Origin: Fuerstiella sp.
GTDB lineage: Bacteria; Planctomycetota; Planctomycetia; Planctomycetales; Planctomycetaceae
Reading direction: 5' to 3'
Length of the DNA stretch: 45,128 bases
NCBI GenBank assembly: GCA_022447185.1
Contig: JAKVAY010000036.1
Span: 1-45,128, forward strand
A program made the translations under genes and the position numbers. Below, one piece after another: positions 33,647-42,053 of this stretch. The notes under the pieces are model-generated. The model saw only the letters and a program-made list of their open reading frames with translations, was not told the DNA's origin and did not search any database. Every line of letters starts with the position of its first letter. The stretch's first letter is position 1.

Positions 33647-36049
33647 ATGTTTCAGTTTCTCGGGCGACTTTCATCACGCCACGCCGGGTTCGTGGTCGCA
33701 ACTTGGATCGTACTGCTCGTCAGTTCGCTCGTGCTGGCCCCTGAATGGGCCGAAGTTGCAGAAAATGGAGAATTTGCCTTCCTGCCCCCTGAGGCTCCCA
33801 GTCACATTGCCGAAGAGCAATTTGCGAGTGCATTTGACGATACGCTTGCCAGCAATGTGGTCCTCGTTGTGCGACGAGAAACATCAGTGGCCGGTCTCAA
33901 GGACTCCGACAAACAGTTTATCCGTGAGACACTGATCCCCAAACTTCGCGAAGTCGCTGAACTGCCTCCAGGACAGGACACTCACGACGATGATACCGAG
34001 CATAAGGTATCCCGCCTGCACTGGTTCGGGACACGGGGAACAGGAAGTCTGTTCATCAGTGAAGATCACCAGGCAACGTTGATCATCCTGCAGCTTGCTA
34101 CGGAGTTCCTCGATCAGGACAACGCAATTCTCATTTCCGACGTCGAAACGATGCTGGACGACATTCGTCGTACACCACACAGAACGAGTGGAGAGATTCC
34201 TGCTGGCCTGGACATTTCTTTCAGCGGCTCAGCCACTTTTGGCCGCGATATCATGCACGAGTCTAACTTGAGTGCACGTTCCACAGAAAAGTGGACGGTG
34301 ATTCTGGTTGTGGTCCTGCTGATCATAATCTACCGCGCTCCGCTGCTCGCTTTCATTCCACTGGTGACAGTCGTGACAGCCACGGTGACGTCACTGTCGC
34401 TGCTCGCCACGGGAGCTGGTCAGGAATGGGTCACACTGTTCAATGGAATTGAAACATACGTCACCGTAATTTTATACGGCGCGGGCGTTGACTACTGTCT
34501 GTTCCTGATTGCCCGTTATCGCGAAGAACTTCAGACCGGAGCGACGATCGAAGAAGCAGTTGCGCGGACACTCGAACGTGTTGGGGCAGCGCTCACAGCC
34601 AGCGCGGGTACAGTGATGTGCGGTATCGGCATGATGGTGTTCGCCGAGTTTGGAAAATTTCGGCAGGCCGGGATTGCGATTACATTTGGACTGGCAATCT
34701 GCCTGGCAGCTTCGCTGACCCTCACACCTGCAATACTGCGACTGTTCGGGCGGTGGGCGTTTTGGCCCAATGTCGCGAGGCAATCTCTGACAGGTCCGAC
34801 CGGGTGGATCGCACGGTCAGATATGCCGACTCGGATTGCACAGGCCAACCTGCTGCAGCGAGGCTGGATTCGTATCGGACAGTTGCTCACACTGAGACCA
34901 CTGACATTTCTGGCAGGCAGTATTCTGTTGCTTGTGCCATTTGCAGCGGCCGGTGTCGCGTGGTTCGGTCATTTGAGCTATGGACTGCTCACGGAGTTAC
35001 CGGATTCATCGCCCTGCGTCCAGGGTGCTCAGGCACTCACCGCACATTTCCCGGCCGGTGAAAGTGGATTACTCAATGTGCTGGTCACTGCAGAAACCGT
35101 TGATTTCTATGCCGCGGGCAGCATCAAAGGAAACCGGATTGTTCGTGAATTGACTGAGAATCTTGTGAAGGATAAGGAAAAGCTCGGTCTGCATACAGTG
35201 CGTTCGATGACACATCCGGCAGGTCAGCGACCGCTGGAGAGTGCAGCAGCCAGAATCACAGCCAAAACTCTTGGCCGCAGGTTATTCGCCAGTAAGTCCG
35301 ATCCGTCAGTCACACGCCTCGAACTGATCCTGCATTCAGATCCGTTTGACCGCGGAAGCATCGAAGAATTCCGTACATTGCGCGATCGATTCGCACAGTA
35401 TCTCCCGGAAGAGATTCAGAACGCGAAATTGTCTTTTCTGGGGGCGACACCGAATCTGAGTGATCTTAAAGAGGTGACAGACCGTGACCAGATTCGCATC
35501 GATTCCCTCGTGATGCTGGGTGTGTTTCTTATTCTGGTCGTGCTTCTCAAACGTCCCGGCGTGTGCGGCTATCTGATGTTTACCGTCTTTCTAAGCTACC
35601 TCGCAACACTCGGATTCACATTCATGGTGTTCTGGGCGCTGGAACCTGACGGTTTCGCGGGGCTCGACTGGAAAGTACCGCTGTTCCTTTTCACGATTCT
35701 GATCGCAGTGGGTGAAGACTATAATATCTTTCTGATGACACGCATTCAGGAAGAAACCGAACAACACGGTGACATCGAGGGAATTACGGTCGCTCTGCAG
35801 AAGACCGGCAGCATCATCAGCAGCTGCGGCATCGTTATGGCCGGGACTTTCGCGTCACTGCTGGCCGGCAGCCTTGTCGGAATGGACCAGTTGGGGTTTG
35901 CTCTGGCCACCGGGGTGCTGCTGGATACGTTTCTCGTACGGCCCGTCATGGTCCCTTCATTTCTGATTCTGCTTGCTCAGGGACGCCTGGGGATCTTCAG
36001 CCGTCTCGCAGGTTACAGATCAGAGGCCGTCCCTACCTCGGGCAAGTAA
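33647..36049 (+). CDS. MMPL/RND-family transporter
   Basis: An 800-residue inner-membrane transporter of the MMPL/RND superfamily, driven by proton flux. The layout is duplicated: one N-terminal helix (HAGFVVATWIVLLVSSLVL), a large periplasmic domain, five to six helices, then a second periplasmic domain and further helices. Each membrane half carries the charged motif of the family: GAGVDYCLFLIARYRE and AVGEDYNIFLMTRIQEE. Substrates of this group include lipids and hydrophobic compounds; none can be assigned here. The start at 33647 gives the standard N terminus; the frame is open to 33530. No membrane-fusion or outer-membrane partner gene is adjacent. It is convergent with csrA. Confidence 0.88.
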   Translation: MFQFLGRLSSRHAGFVVATWIVLLVSSLVLAPEWAEVAENGEFAFLPPEAPSHIAEEQFASAFDDTLASNVVLVVRRETSVAGLKDSDKQFIRETLIPKLREVAELPPGQDTHDDDTEHKVSRLHWFGTRGTGSLFISEDHQATLIILQLATEFLDQDNAILISDVETMLDDIRRTPHRTSGEIPAGLDISFSGSATFGRDIMHESNLSARSTEKWTVILVVVLLIIIYRAPLLAFIPLVTVVTATVTSLSLLATGAGQEWVTLFNGIETYVTVILYGAGVDYCLFLIARYREELQTGATIEEAVARTLERVGAALTASAGTVMCGIGMMVFAEFGKFRQAGIAITFGLAICLAASLTLTPAILRLFGRWAFWPNVARQSLTGPTGWIARSDMPTRIAQANLLQRGWIRIGQLLTLRPLTFLAGSILLLVPFAAAGVAWFGHLSYGLLTELPDSSPCVQGAQALTAHFPAGESGLLNVLVTAETVDFYAAGSIKGNRIVRELTENLVKDKEKLGLHTVRSMTHPAGQRPLESAAARITAKTLGRRLFASKSDPSVTRLELILHSDPFDRGSIEEFRTLRDRFAQYLPEEIQNAKLSFLGATPNLSDLKEVTDRDQIRIDSLVMLGVFLILVVLLKRPGVCGYLMFTVFLSYLATLGFTFMVFWALEPDGFAGLDWKVPLFLFTILIAVGEDYNIFLMTRIQEETEQHGDIEGITVALQKTGSIISSCGIVMAGTFASLLAGSLVGMDQLGFALATGVLLDTFLVRPVMVPSFLILLAQGRLGIFSRLAGYRSEAVPTSGK

Positions 36050-36181
36050 TACAGGCTCTCTCTTCGATTCAACGTGGCAAAGACCGTTGAAAACTCGGCA
36101 GGTTTGTCGCTGGACACTGAAACACAGCAAAAAAAAGAATCGCAACATCTAACTACGCAGTAAGTACGGAGACATTACAAA

Positions 36182-36367
36182 TCAGTCTGCCTGTTTCTGT
36201 TCCGATTCTCGCTGTATCGCGTCATAGACTTCTTCTCGATGAACAGCAACATCGCGAGGAGCGTCGATTCCGAGTCGAACTTTATCGCCACGGATCTCAA
36301 TCACCATCAGTGTGATGTTTTCACCAATAACGATTTTCTCGTCTTTTTTTCTGCTGAGTACAAGCAT
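36182..36367 (-). CDS. csrA: carbon storage regulator
   Basis: A 61-residue CsrA protein, an RNA-binding dimer that recognises GGA in loops near ribosome-binding sites and controls translation or stability of target mRNAs. The sequence is full length with [18 protein letters not shown] (N-terminal strand), [20 protein letters not shown] (the conserved binding region) and HREEVYDAI. The start codon has GGAG eight bases upstream. Unlike many bacteria, no flagellar gene or FliW gene is next to it here. The region upstream (36368-37112) holds no recognised gene. It is convergent with the MMPL gene, 132 nt away. Confidence 0.97.
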   Translation of the reverse strand: MLVLSRKKDEKIVIGENITLMVIEIRGDKVRLGIDAPRDVAVHREEVYDAIQRESEQKQAD

Positions 36368-37112
36368 TTGAAGTCTCCGGTCAATCTTTCATCTTGAACG
36401 ATCGCCGCCCGTCCATTCGATCCCATGCCAAGGGTAAAGGGTGTAGGGGCAAGCCTTGCCAAATAAAACAATGTTCACATGCGGACGCATTCCGTCTGTC
36501 GCATAGACTCTAAGTCGGTATTTCGACAAATGGTGCCTGATTCCTGCAAAAATTGCTGTTCGGCAACGTACCTTTGGTCGGTCTCTGCCGGTTTGTAGCA
36601 CCGAAATGGTTTGTCCGGGTCCGACTGCAGCGATTAATACGGTTGGACAACTGAAGCCTGTGTGACTCGATCCATCATGGATGGTCAAACGGAGAATCTC
36701 TGCAACAGTAAGCGTCCCTCGTCACCATTCCTGACGAGGCCTTTCAGCTGACAGAAATTTTCCTGTTTGCCTGGAGGTATTTCCGGATCGCTTAGACTCT
36801 CGCGGTGCACAGATGAGATCCTGGAGAGTACGACAGGACAACTCGTGCCACTGCCGACAATAGAGCCAGTGGGAACGCTGCCGGCCACACCGTGCACACA
36901 AATCCTCAGATGTCGAGCAGACACGAATAGATTGACCCCGACCGACTGTACGTTTACTTAACGGCAGTCCGTCCACCGATATTCTGCAGCGAATAGAAAA
37001 ACGGGCCCTGCTCCGCTGCCCCGGACAGCGCGTGCCGGAGACTGCTTGATTGGCGGCAAACGGCAACTCCGTTGAAAATGCGACCTTGTTACCCGTTCTC
37101 CGGCAAGTCAAC
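36368..37112. other. 745-nt gap between csrA and the BON-domain gene
   Basis: No gene is supported. A minus-strand frame of 129 codons (36722-37111) contains a Cys pattern CARCGRQRSHWLYC, but it is Arg/Ser-rich, has no recognised domain and starts at a non-ATG codon without a ribosome-binding site. The csrA promoter should lie near 36368-36500. Regulatory RNA cannot be excluded by eye. Confidence 0.35.
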
Positions 37113-37742
37113 TCAGTTTACTGGAACATTGGAACCGTCAACTTCAATCTGATTCTGTATTCGTCTCACTCCGGGCTGCAGACGAATCAGATTGGCGGCC
37201 AGTCGCCAAGTCGATGGCTCGGATACACGACCCACCAGAGTCACCAGGCCATCAGCATCTATCGAAACTTTGACACTGCTCAAGTCAGGACGTGCGGTCA
37301 AAAACCGCTGAAGTGAATCAGCACCCGGACCAGCGAGCGCGGCTCCGGTTCGAGGTCCTGGTGCTTTGAAGCCCAAACGCAGTCGGACGGGAATCCGACG
37401 GGGATTACCTGACGTTTCCTGAGTTCGACCAGTCGGAACATCTCCTCCGACAATCTCACGAAAAAGCCTGTTCACAGCGGATTCGGAGGATGACTCGCCG
37501 ATGGTGCCTAAAAACCTTTCGGTATTTGAGCTACCAATAAATCTCTCTCTTCCACTTTCTCTTACGGTCGAACCTGTATCCCCTGCATTTAACCCCTCTG
37601 TTGTCAGCCCACCCGATCCTTCCGTCGTCGATTGCGATATTTCAGTCGACGCATTGTCTGTAAGCACCTGAGCTGACGCGCGATGGCAGATAGACAGGAC
37701 ACACACAGCAACGAAAAAGACGAAAAACGAATTCTGGCGCAT
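37113..37742 (-). CDS. secreted BON-domain protein
   Basis: A 209-residue exported protein. The signal peptide (MRQNSFFVFFVAVCVLSI, cleavage near HRASA) is followed by a Ser/Thr/Gly/Glu-rich, probably disordered segment (about 26-100). A C-terminal BON domain (about 135-205) shows DLSSVKVSIDADGLVTLVG, then WRLAANLIRLQPGVRRIQNQ. BON domains bind membranes or lipid surfaces and occur in envelope-stress and outer-membrane proteins. The start is ATG 37742; the ribosome-binding site is weak. A 70-codon frame upstream on the same strand (37752-37964) is not supported as a gene. The gene faces away from the pseudouridine synthase. Confidence 0.78.
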   Translation of the reverse strand: MRQNSFFVFFVAVCVLSICHRASAQVLTDNASTEISQSTTEGSGGLTTEGLNAGDTGSTVRESGRERFIGSSNTERFLGTIGESSSESAVNRLFREIVGGDVPTGRTQETSGNPRRIPVRLRLGFKAPGPRTGAALAGPGADSLQRFLTARPDLSSVKVSIDADGLVTLVGRVSEPSTWRLAANLIRLQPGVRRIQNQIEVDGSNVPVN

Positions 37743-38080
37743 AAATCGGACTCAAAAAGGTGCCGAATTTTTCGGGTATTCGACCACCAAAAGTGTACAC
37801 GTTCGACCCGACTTTCCCAAAATCATTTTGAGTTCTCGGCAGGTAAGCAGGTCCATACCGTGGTTTTCGACGAATCCAACGTCTGCCGAATTCAGTCCGA
37901 TCAGGCAAATTGCAACGACGACGACGTACGTTCGGGACTGCGGACTGATTCCCGAGGTTGACACGAAACGTATTCAACAACGAATTTCAATGATTGCCAA
38001 CGATCACAGTGTTTGGCAGCGGTACAATTCGTGGCTGTTCGAACTATCCACAGAATCCCCGCATTGCTGGAACGCTTACT
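37743..38080. other. divergent gap before the pseudouridine synthase
   Basis: About 340 nt holding the promoters of two divergent genes. A GTG-initiated minus-strand frame (37752-37964) has one hydrophobic segment, VVVVAICLIGL, but no ribosome-binding site, so it is not called. Nothing else was seen. Confidence 0.3.
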
Positions 38081-38998
38081 ATGCCGCGCCGCACGCCATC
38101 AAAAAATCGCTCCCGTCAGCGATCCATGGCTGCAGCTTCCAGCCATGGACAACGTCTGCAAAAATTTATCGCAACTGCAGGCGTTGATTCTCGCCGGAAA
38201 TGCGAAGGCTATATTCGCGAGGGTCGCGTGATGGTTAACAGCCAGACCGTGACAGATCCCGGACATGCCGTTGATCCCGATACAGATATTGTTCTTTTGG
38301 ACGGAGAACGTTTGCGTCTGCCCAAGCCGAAGTATTATCTGCTGAATAAACCAAAAGGCGTTCTGTGCACTAATCGTGATCCGTCCGGACGTCCCCGGGC
38401 GATCGATCTCGTCCCGGGTGATGCCGACCGGCTGTTCACTGTTGGGCGGCTTGATGAAAATACGGAAGGTTTGCTCCTGCTGACAAATGACGGCGATCTG
38501 GCCGAACATATGGCTCATCCTCGCTACGAAGTGGTCAGAGAGTATCGGGCACAGGTCGCTGGTGTACCCACTCCGAAAACGCTGACAGAACTCCGTAAAG
38601 GAATGCACTTCGCCGACGGCCTTTTCCGGTTTCGCGAAGTCCGATTCCTCAAACGCCGGGGGCACAGTGCGTTTCTCGAGATTCAACTTCGGGAAGGTAA
38701 GAACCGTGAAGTTCGCCGCATGCTGGCACGCTGCGGGCACAAAGTCATTCAACTGCAGCGAGTTGCATTTGGTCCGCTGCGAATTGGCCGTCTAAAGCCC
38801 GGTCAGTGTCGAGAACTGCGGTCGGCCGAGATCCGTGAACTGCGTGATTTTGTTTCAGCACAGCCAGGTGAACGATCCACAAACGGGAGTCCGAACCGCG
38901 GTACCGGCAGCCGTCGCAAAATTGGCCGCCATAAGGCGAGGAAAGCGACTCCGGCAAAACGTGCTCCGGCACGTCACCGATCGCAGCCCAAGGACTGA
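38081..38998 (+). CDS. 23S/16S rRNA pseudouridine synthase (RluB/RsuA type)
   Basis: A 305-residue enzyme that isomerises a uridine in rRNA. An S4 RNA-binding domain (about 20-70, RLQKFIATAGVDSRRKCEGY) is followed by the RsuA/RluB-type catalytic domain. The catalytic Asp is in VGRLDENTEGLLLLTNDG, and KYYLLNKPKGVLCTNRDP and REGKNREVRRMLARCGHKV are typical. The position of the modified base (RluB-type 2605 or another) cannot be told. A basic Arg/Lys-rich C-terminal tail of about 45 residues follows. The start at 38081 gives the S4 domain after a short basic leader; the frame is open to 37994. It is followed by a protein of unknown function, 93 nt downstream. Confidence 0.92.
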   Translation: MPRRTPSKNRSRQRSMAAASSHGQRLQKFIATAGVDSRRKCEGYIREGRVMVNSQTVTDPGHAVDPDTDIVLLDGERLRLPKPKYYLLNKPKGVLCTNRDPSGRPRAIDLVPGDADRLFTVGRLDENTEGLLLLTNDGDLAEHMAHPRYEVVREYRAQVAGVPTPKTLTELRKGMHFADGLFRFREVRFLKRRGHSAFLEIQLREGKNREVRRMLARCGHKVIQLQRVAFGPLRIGRLKPGQCRELRSAEIRELRDFVSAQPGERSTNGSPNRGTGSRRKIGRHKARKATPAKRAPARHRSQPKD

Positions 38999-39091
38999 TG
39001 CCCTTGACAGAGTTGCCACTGACCCGCCGGAACAACACTGATACTTAGATACTTACTATTACTTTCCTGTCGAGCAACGAAAATCAAGCAA

Positions 39092-40651
39092 GTGCACTGG
39101 ACAGACATCGTTACCAGACCAGATGTCACTGAATGGTCCGAATTTCTGACACTGTATCAACCGTTCGAATCGCACAGTCATCTGGATCAGCAGCGTCAGA
39201 CTGCGCGTCGACGACTCACTGACGCAGCCAAAGAGTACGTATTGCGACTCAGTAATGCCGCTCAGTCCGCCGGTGTGACTATTCCGGACAACAGGGTTTT
39301 CACCGGTGACCCGAAAATTCAGCCGATCATAATGACGGGCCACCAGCCGGTCATTTTTCACAGTGGAATCACTTTCAAATATGACTGCACAGAACGAGCG
39401 GCCGGCGAATCGGCGATCGGAGTGTCTGTTACGATTGATACCGATGCAGGTGATCCTGGGGTATTCCAGTATCCACAGAATGCTCCTGACACAGAGCAGG
39501 CAGAGTCAAATCAACTGGTACTGACTTCTTCGACATTCGCATCTTCGACAGGTGTGTACGGATCAGTGGATCTCCTGCCCGCAGAGCAGATTGCACATCA
39601 GGCACAGGCCGTTGCCACGGAACTGGAATCGACCACAGCGTCAGGCACCCAAACACAGTTTCTCGAAATCTCAGCTGACTATTGCCGGCTCGCAAACGTC
39701 GACGTGAATGTCGCCGAAGCGAATACGATTGTGCGCTGGTCACGAGGAATTGGAAGCAGACTCATCGAATTGCCTTTGTCTGCGATTTGTAGTTTCCCGG
39801 AAGTACTGGAACTGACGGCAAGCATCCTGGACAAACACGAGTTGTTCGCCCAGGCCTACAATAACTGTTTGGCGAACTATCGTGACACTCACGGAATTCG
39901 GAATCAGGCCAATCCGTTTCCGAATCTCAAATCCGGTCCGGATGGAACCGAACTCCCGTTCTGGATTGTCCGTTCCGATAGTCAGACTCGCCATCCGGCA
40001 GTGCTGCGTAAGATCCATGGCGTCGCAACACTGTTTGCCAACGGCAGGTCTGTCAGGATTTTCCCTTCGGGCGAATCCATGCAAATTCTGAATCATTTGC
40101 TGTTGCAGGGAATTCAGCTGATTCCTCGAGGCGCAATGATTACCGGAATACTGCGTCTGCTGTTTGCTGACCTGTTCGTGCACGGCACTGGAGGTGGTCA
40201 CTATGATCAGTTTACGACGGATTTTCTGCATTCCTGGTGGAAAGTGGAATCGCCTCCCTTTGTTGTCGCCAGCGCATCACGGCTCCTGTTTGAAGAGCGC
40301 CAAACAGAACTCCGGAAATGTCAGTCATTAAAAGGAAATCTGCGCGACATGCAGTTCAATCCTCAGCGACACTTCGGCACGGGAGTCTTCAACGGATCTG
40401 TGGAATCCGAATTGCGAAGACTGTGTGCGCAAAAAGACACTGAGGTTGCACAGCTCAAGTCCGCTCAGAAGACCGGACAATCTGCCCGAGATATCGGGCA
40501 CCGAATTCAGTTGCTGTCGAACAAAATTAAAGCCAAAGTGAACGAAGCATTCAGTGAACAGATCGCGGTACTCCGGGAACTGACACCTGAAACCCAGGCA
40601 GCCGTCGCCTGCCGCACCTACCCATGGTTTCTGTTTCCACCATCGGACTGA
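39092..40651 (+). CDS. conserved protein of unknown function, BshC-like blocks
   Basis: A 519-residue protein with no signal peptide or membrane segment. Conserved-looking blocks are GHQPVIFHSGITFKY near residue 85, HPAVLRKIHGVATLFANG, IFPSGESMQILNHLLLQG, IPRGAMITGILRLLFADLF, and VHGTGGGHYDQFTTDF. The pattern of the last two and of GHQP recalls BshC, the bacillithiol cysteine ligase (family GQQ-x-GP-YT-K and ADLFIHGIGG-KYD), but this is a resemblance by eye, not an assignment. The C-terminal 90 residues are helical, probably coiled coil. The start is GTG 39092; no ribosome-binding site is clear. It follows the pseudouridine synthase by 93 nt. Confidence 0.7.
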   Translation: MHWTDIVTRPDVTEWSEFLTLYQPFESHSHLDQQRQTARRRLTDAAKEYVLRLSNAAQSAGVTIPDNRVFTGDPKIQPIIMTGHQPVIFHSGITFKYDCTERAAGESAIGVSVTIDTDAGDPGVFQYPQNAPDTEQAESNQLVLTSSTFASSTGVYGSVDLLPAEQIAHQAQAVATELESTTASGTQTQFLEISADYCRLANVDVNVAEANTIVRWSRGIGSRLIELPLSAICSFPEVLELTASILDKHELFAQAYNNCLANYRDTHGIRNQANPFPNLKSGPDGTELPFWIVRSDSQTRHPAVLRKIHGVATLFANGRSVRIFPSGESMQILNHLLLQGIQLIPRGAMITGILRLLFADLFVHGTGGGHYDQFTTDFLHSWWKVESPPFVVASASRLLFEERQTELRKCQSLKGNLRDMQFNPQRHFGTGVFNGSVESELRRLCAQKDTEVAQLKSAQKTGQSARDIGHRIQLLSNKIKAKVNEAFSEQIAVLRELTPETQAAVACRTYPWFLFPPSD

Positions 40652-40704
40652 CAATCCAAACCGGAACTGCACTTACCGAAAGCAATCGTTCGACTAAATA
40701 CCGG

Positions 40705-41970
40705 CTAAGCCTCGTAGAGACGGGACTCCGTGGCCAGATTCTTCAGAATCTCTTGCAATTGTCCGGCAATATTTCCGATCAGTGGGTCACCGGTCGTATT
40801 ACGTGGGCGTCCCGGTTCAACGTCTATCGGTTCACCGATCTGGACAACGGCATGCAGCGGACGGTGAGTCTGTTCCTTACCAGTGAGGTTTTCGGCGAAA
40901 CGTTCCACAGTTTCCAGAATTCGATCCACTGTTGGTCGCGACTGCACGTATTCCGGTGGAAACAGGCTGATGGCCTGCGCCAGTTCAAGGTCGCTGAGGT
41001 GTTTCCATCGACGCTGCAGTTCCTGCGGCCCCAATTCACCATCAATCATTTCCGGAATGATCTGTCGCCGCAATTCGCGAACACGTTCAATAACCGTTTC
41101 CGAAGTTGTTGTCAGCCAGACACGTTCGAGCGGACACAACACACCGTCGATGAACCGGACCTGGCGGTCTTCGATCGATCCCGATTGAGGTCGTCCCAAA
41201 TACTCGATTTCTTTGAGACTCAGCAACGCGCTGCCGATACGAGTGACACGATCTGTCAGGGGGCGGTCCTGTTGTACTCCCCACAGCAGGCGTTCTTCGA
41301 TGTCGGACAGAATCGGAGAAACTGCCTCCAGCAGATCTCCCTGAAACAGGTATTTAATCCCCACAGGTAACACAATCACTCGTCGATCCGGATGACCATG
41401 AGTCGTCCGAATTCGCCGCTGAGCCGAACGAGCGATCATACCGACACCGTCCATCAGTGCATTCAGGTGATCGTTCGCCTGACTCAACGCGCCCTCCGGA
41501 AACATGACCAGCGGCCGCTGGCCTCGCGACAGAATATCAATCGCCGTCCGGACCGCTGTCTGGTCAACGCCTTCCCGGTATACACTGAAAGCACCAATAC
41601 GCCTCATCGTAAACGACATCACATGACTGCCGTGAAACAGGTGGGAACTGGCCATGATGAAAAGCGACTGTTTCAGTCGTCGAGCCATCTGCAGCAACAC
41701 AACGGGATCTGCCATCCGTGAATGGTTTGGCGTTAGTAAAATGCTATGTCCAGCCCGTTGCAGCGACTGCAGAGTATCCTCTCCCCGAAGTTCGACCTTT
41801 GTGACACCGTAGCGAGTATTCAGAAAATACGGCGTCAGAATGTTAAGCAACCGGGGCCATATCTTTCCGTAGTGCGGGGGAATGAACTCGTAGGCCGCAT
41901 CGGTAACCACCACCGATGGCGGTCGACGCGTCCGAAAAACTCGACGACGAATTCGTGATGAACGAACCAT
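40705..41970 (-). CDS. 1-acyl-glycerol-3-phosphate acyltransferase (PlsC-type)
   Basis: A 421-residue protein with a PlsC-type acyltransferase domain in residues about 60-220. Motif I is HSRMAD (HX4D; His83, Asp88), motif III is FPEGALS (157-163), and the block VLPVGIKYLF follows. PlsC enzymes acylate lysophosphatidate to phosphatidate at the inner membrane. The C-terminal 200 residues are mostly helical and not part of the core; this extension is longer than in ordinary PlsC (about 240-260 residues). The start at 41970 (MVRSSRIRRRVF, basic) is preferred to a TTG 45 bases upstream. It ends 53 nt from the stop of the convergent gene at 40651. Confidence 0.82.
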   Translation of the reverse strand: MVRSSRIRRRVFRTRRPPSVVVTDAAYEFIPPHYGKIWPRLLNILTPYFLNTRYGVTKVELRGEDTLQSLQRAGHSILLTPNHSRMADPVVLLQMARRLKQSLFIMASSHLFHGSHVMSFTMRRIGAFSVYREGVDQTAVRTAIDILSRGQRPLVMFPEGALSQANDHLNALMDGVGMIARSAQRRIRTTHGHPDRRVIVLPVGIKYLFQGDLLEAVSPILSDIEERLLWGVQQDRPLTDRVTRIGSALLSLKEIEYLGRPQSGSIEDRQVRFIDGVLCPLERVWLTTTSETVIERVRELRRQIIPEMIDGELGPQELQRRWKHLSDLELAQAISLFPPEYVQSRPTVDRILETVERFAENLTGKEQTHRPLHAVVQIGEPIDVEPGRPRNTTGDPLIGNIAGQLQEILKNLATESRLYEA

Positions 41971-42053
41971 AACGAGGCGCAGATTACCCGTGGATCCGCA
42001 ATTGGGCCAGGACAAACTCTACCAGGAATGCCAGGCAGCCTGTGAATTTTTTG

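Noticed and set aside
36722..37111. 129-codon minus-strand frame with a CXXC-like cysteine cluster
   Set aside because: Arg/Ser-rich composition typical of a shadow frame; cysteine spacing does not match a known zinc ribbon.
37752..37964. 70-codon minus-strand frame upstream of the BON-domain gene with one hydrophobic segment
   Set aside because: GTG start without a ribosome-binding site and no similarity recognised; could be revived if conserved in relatives.
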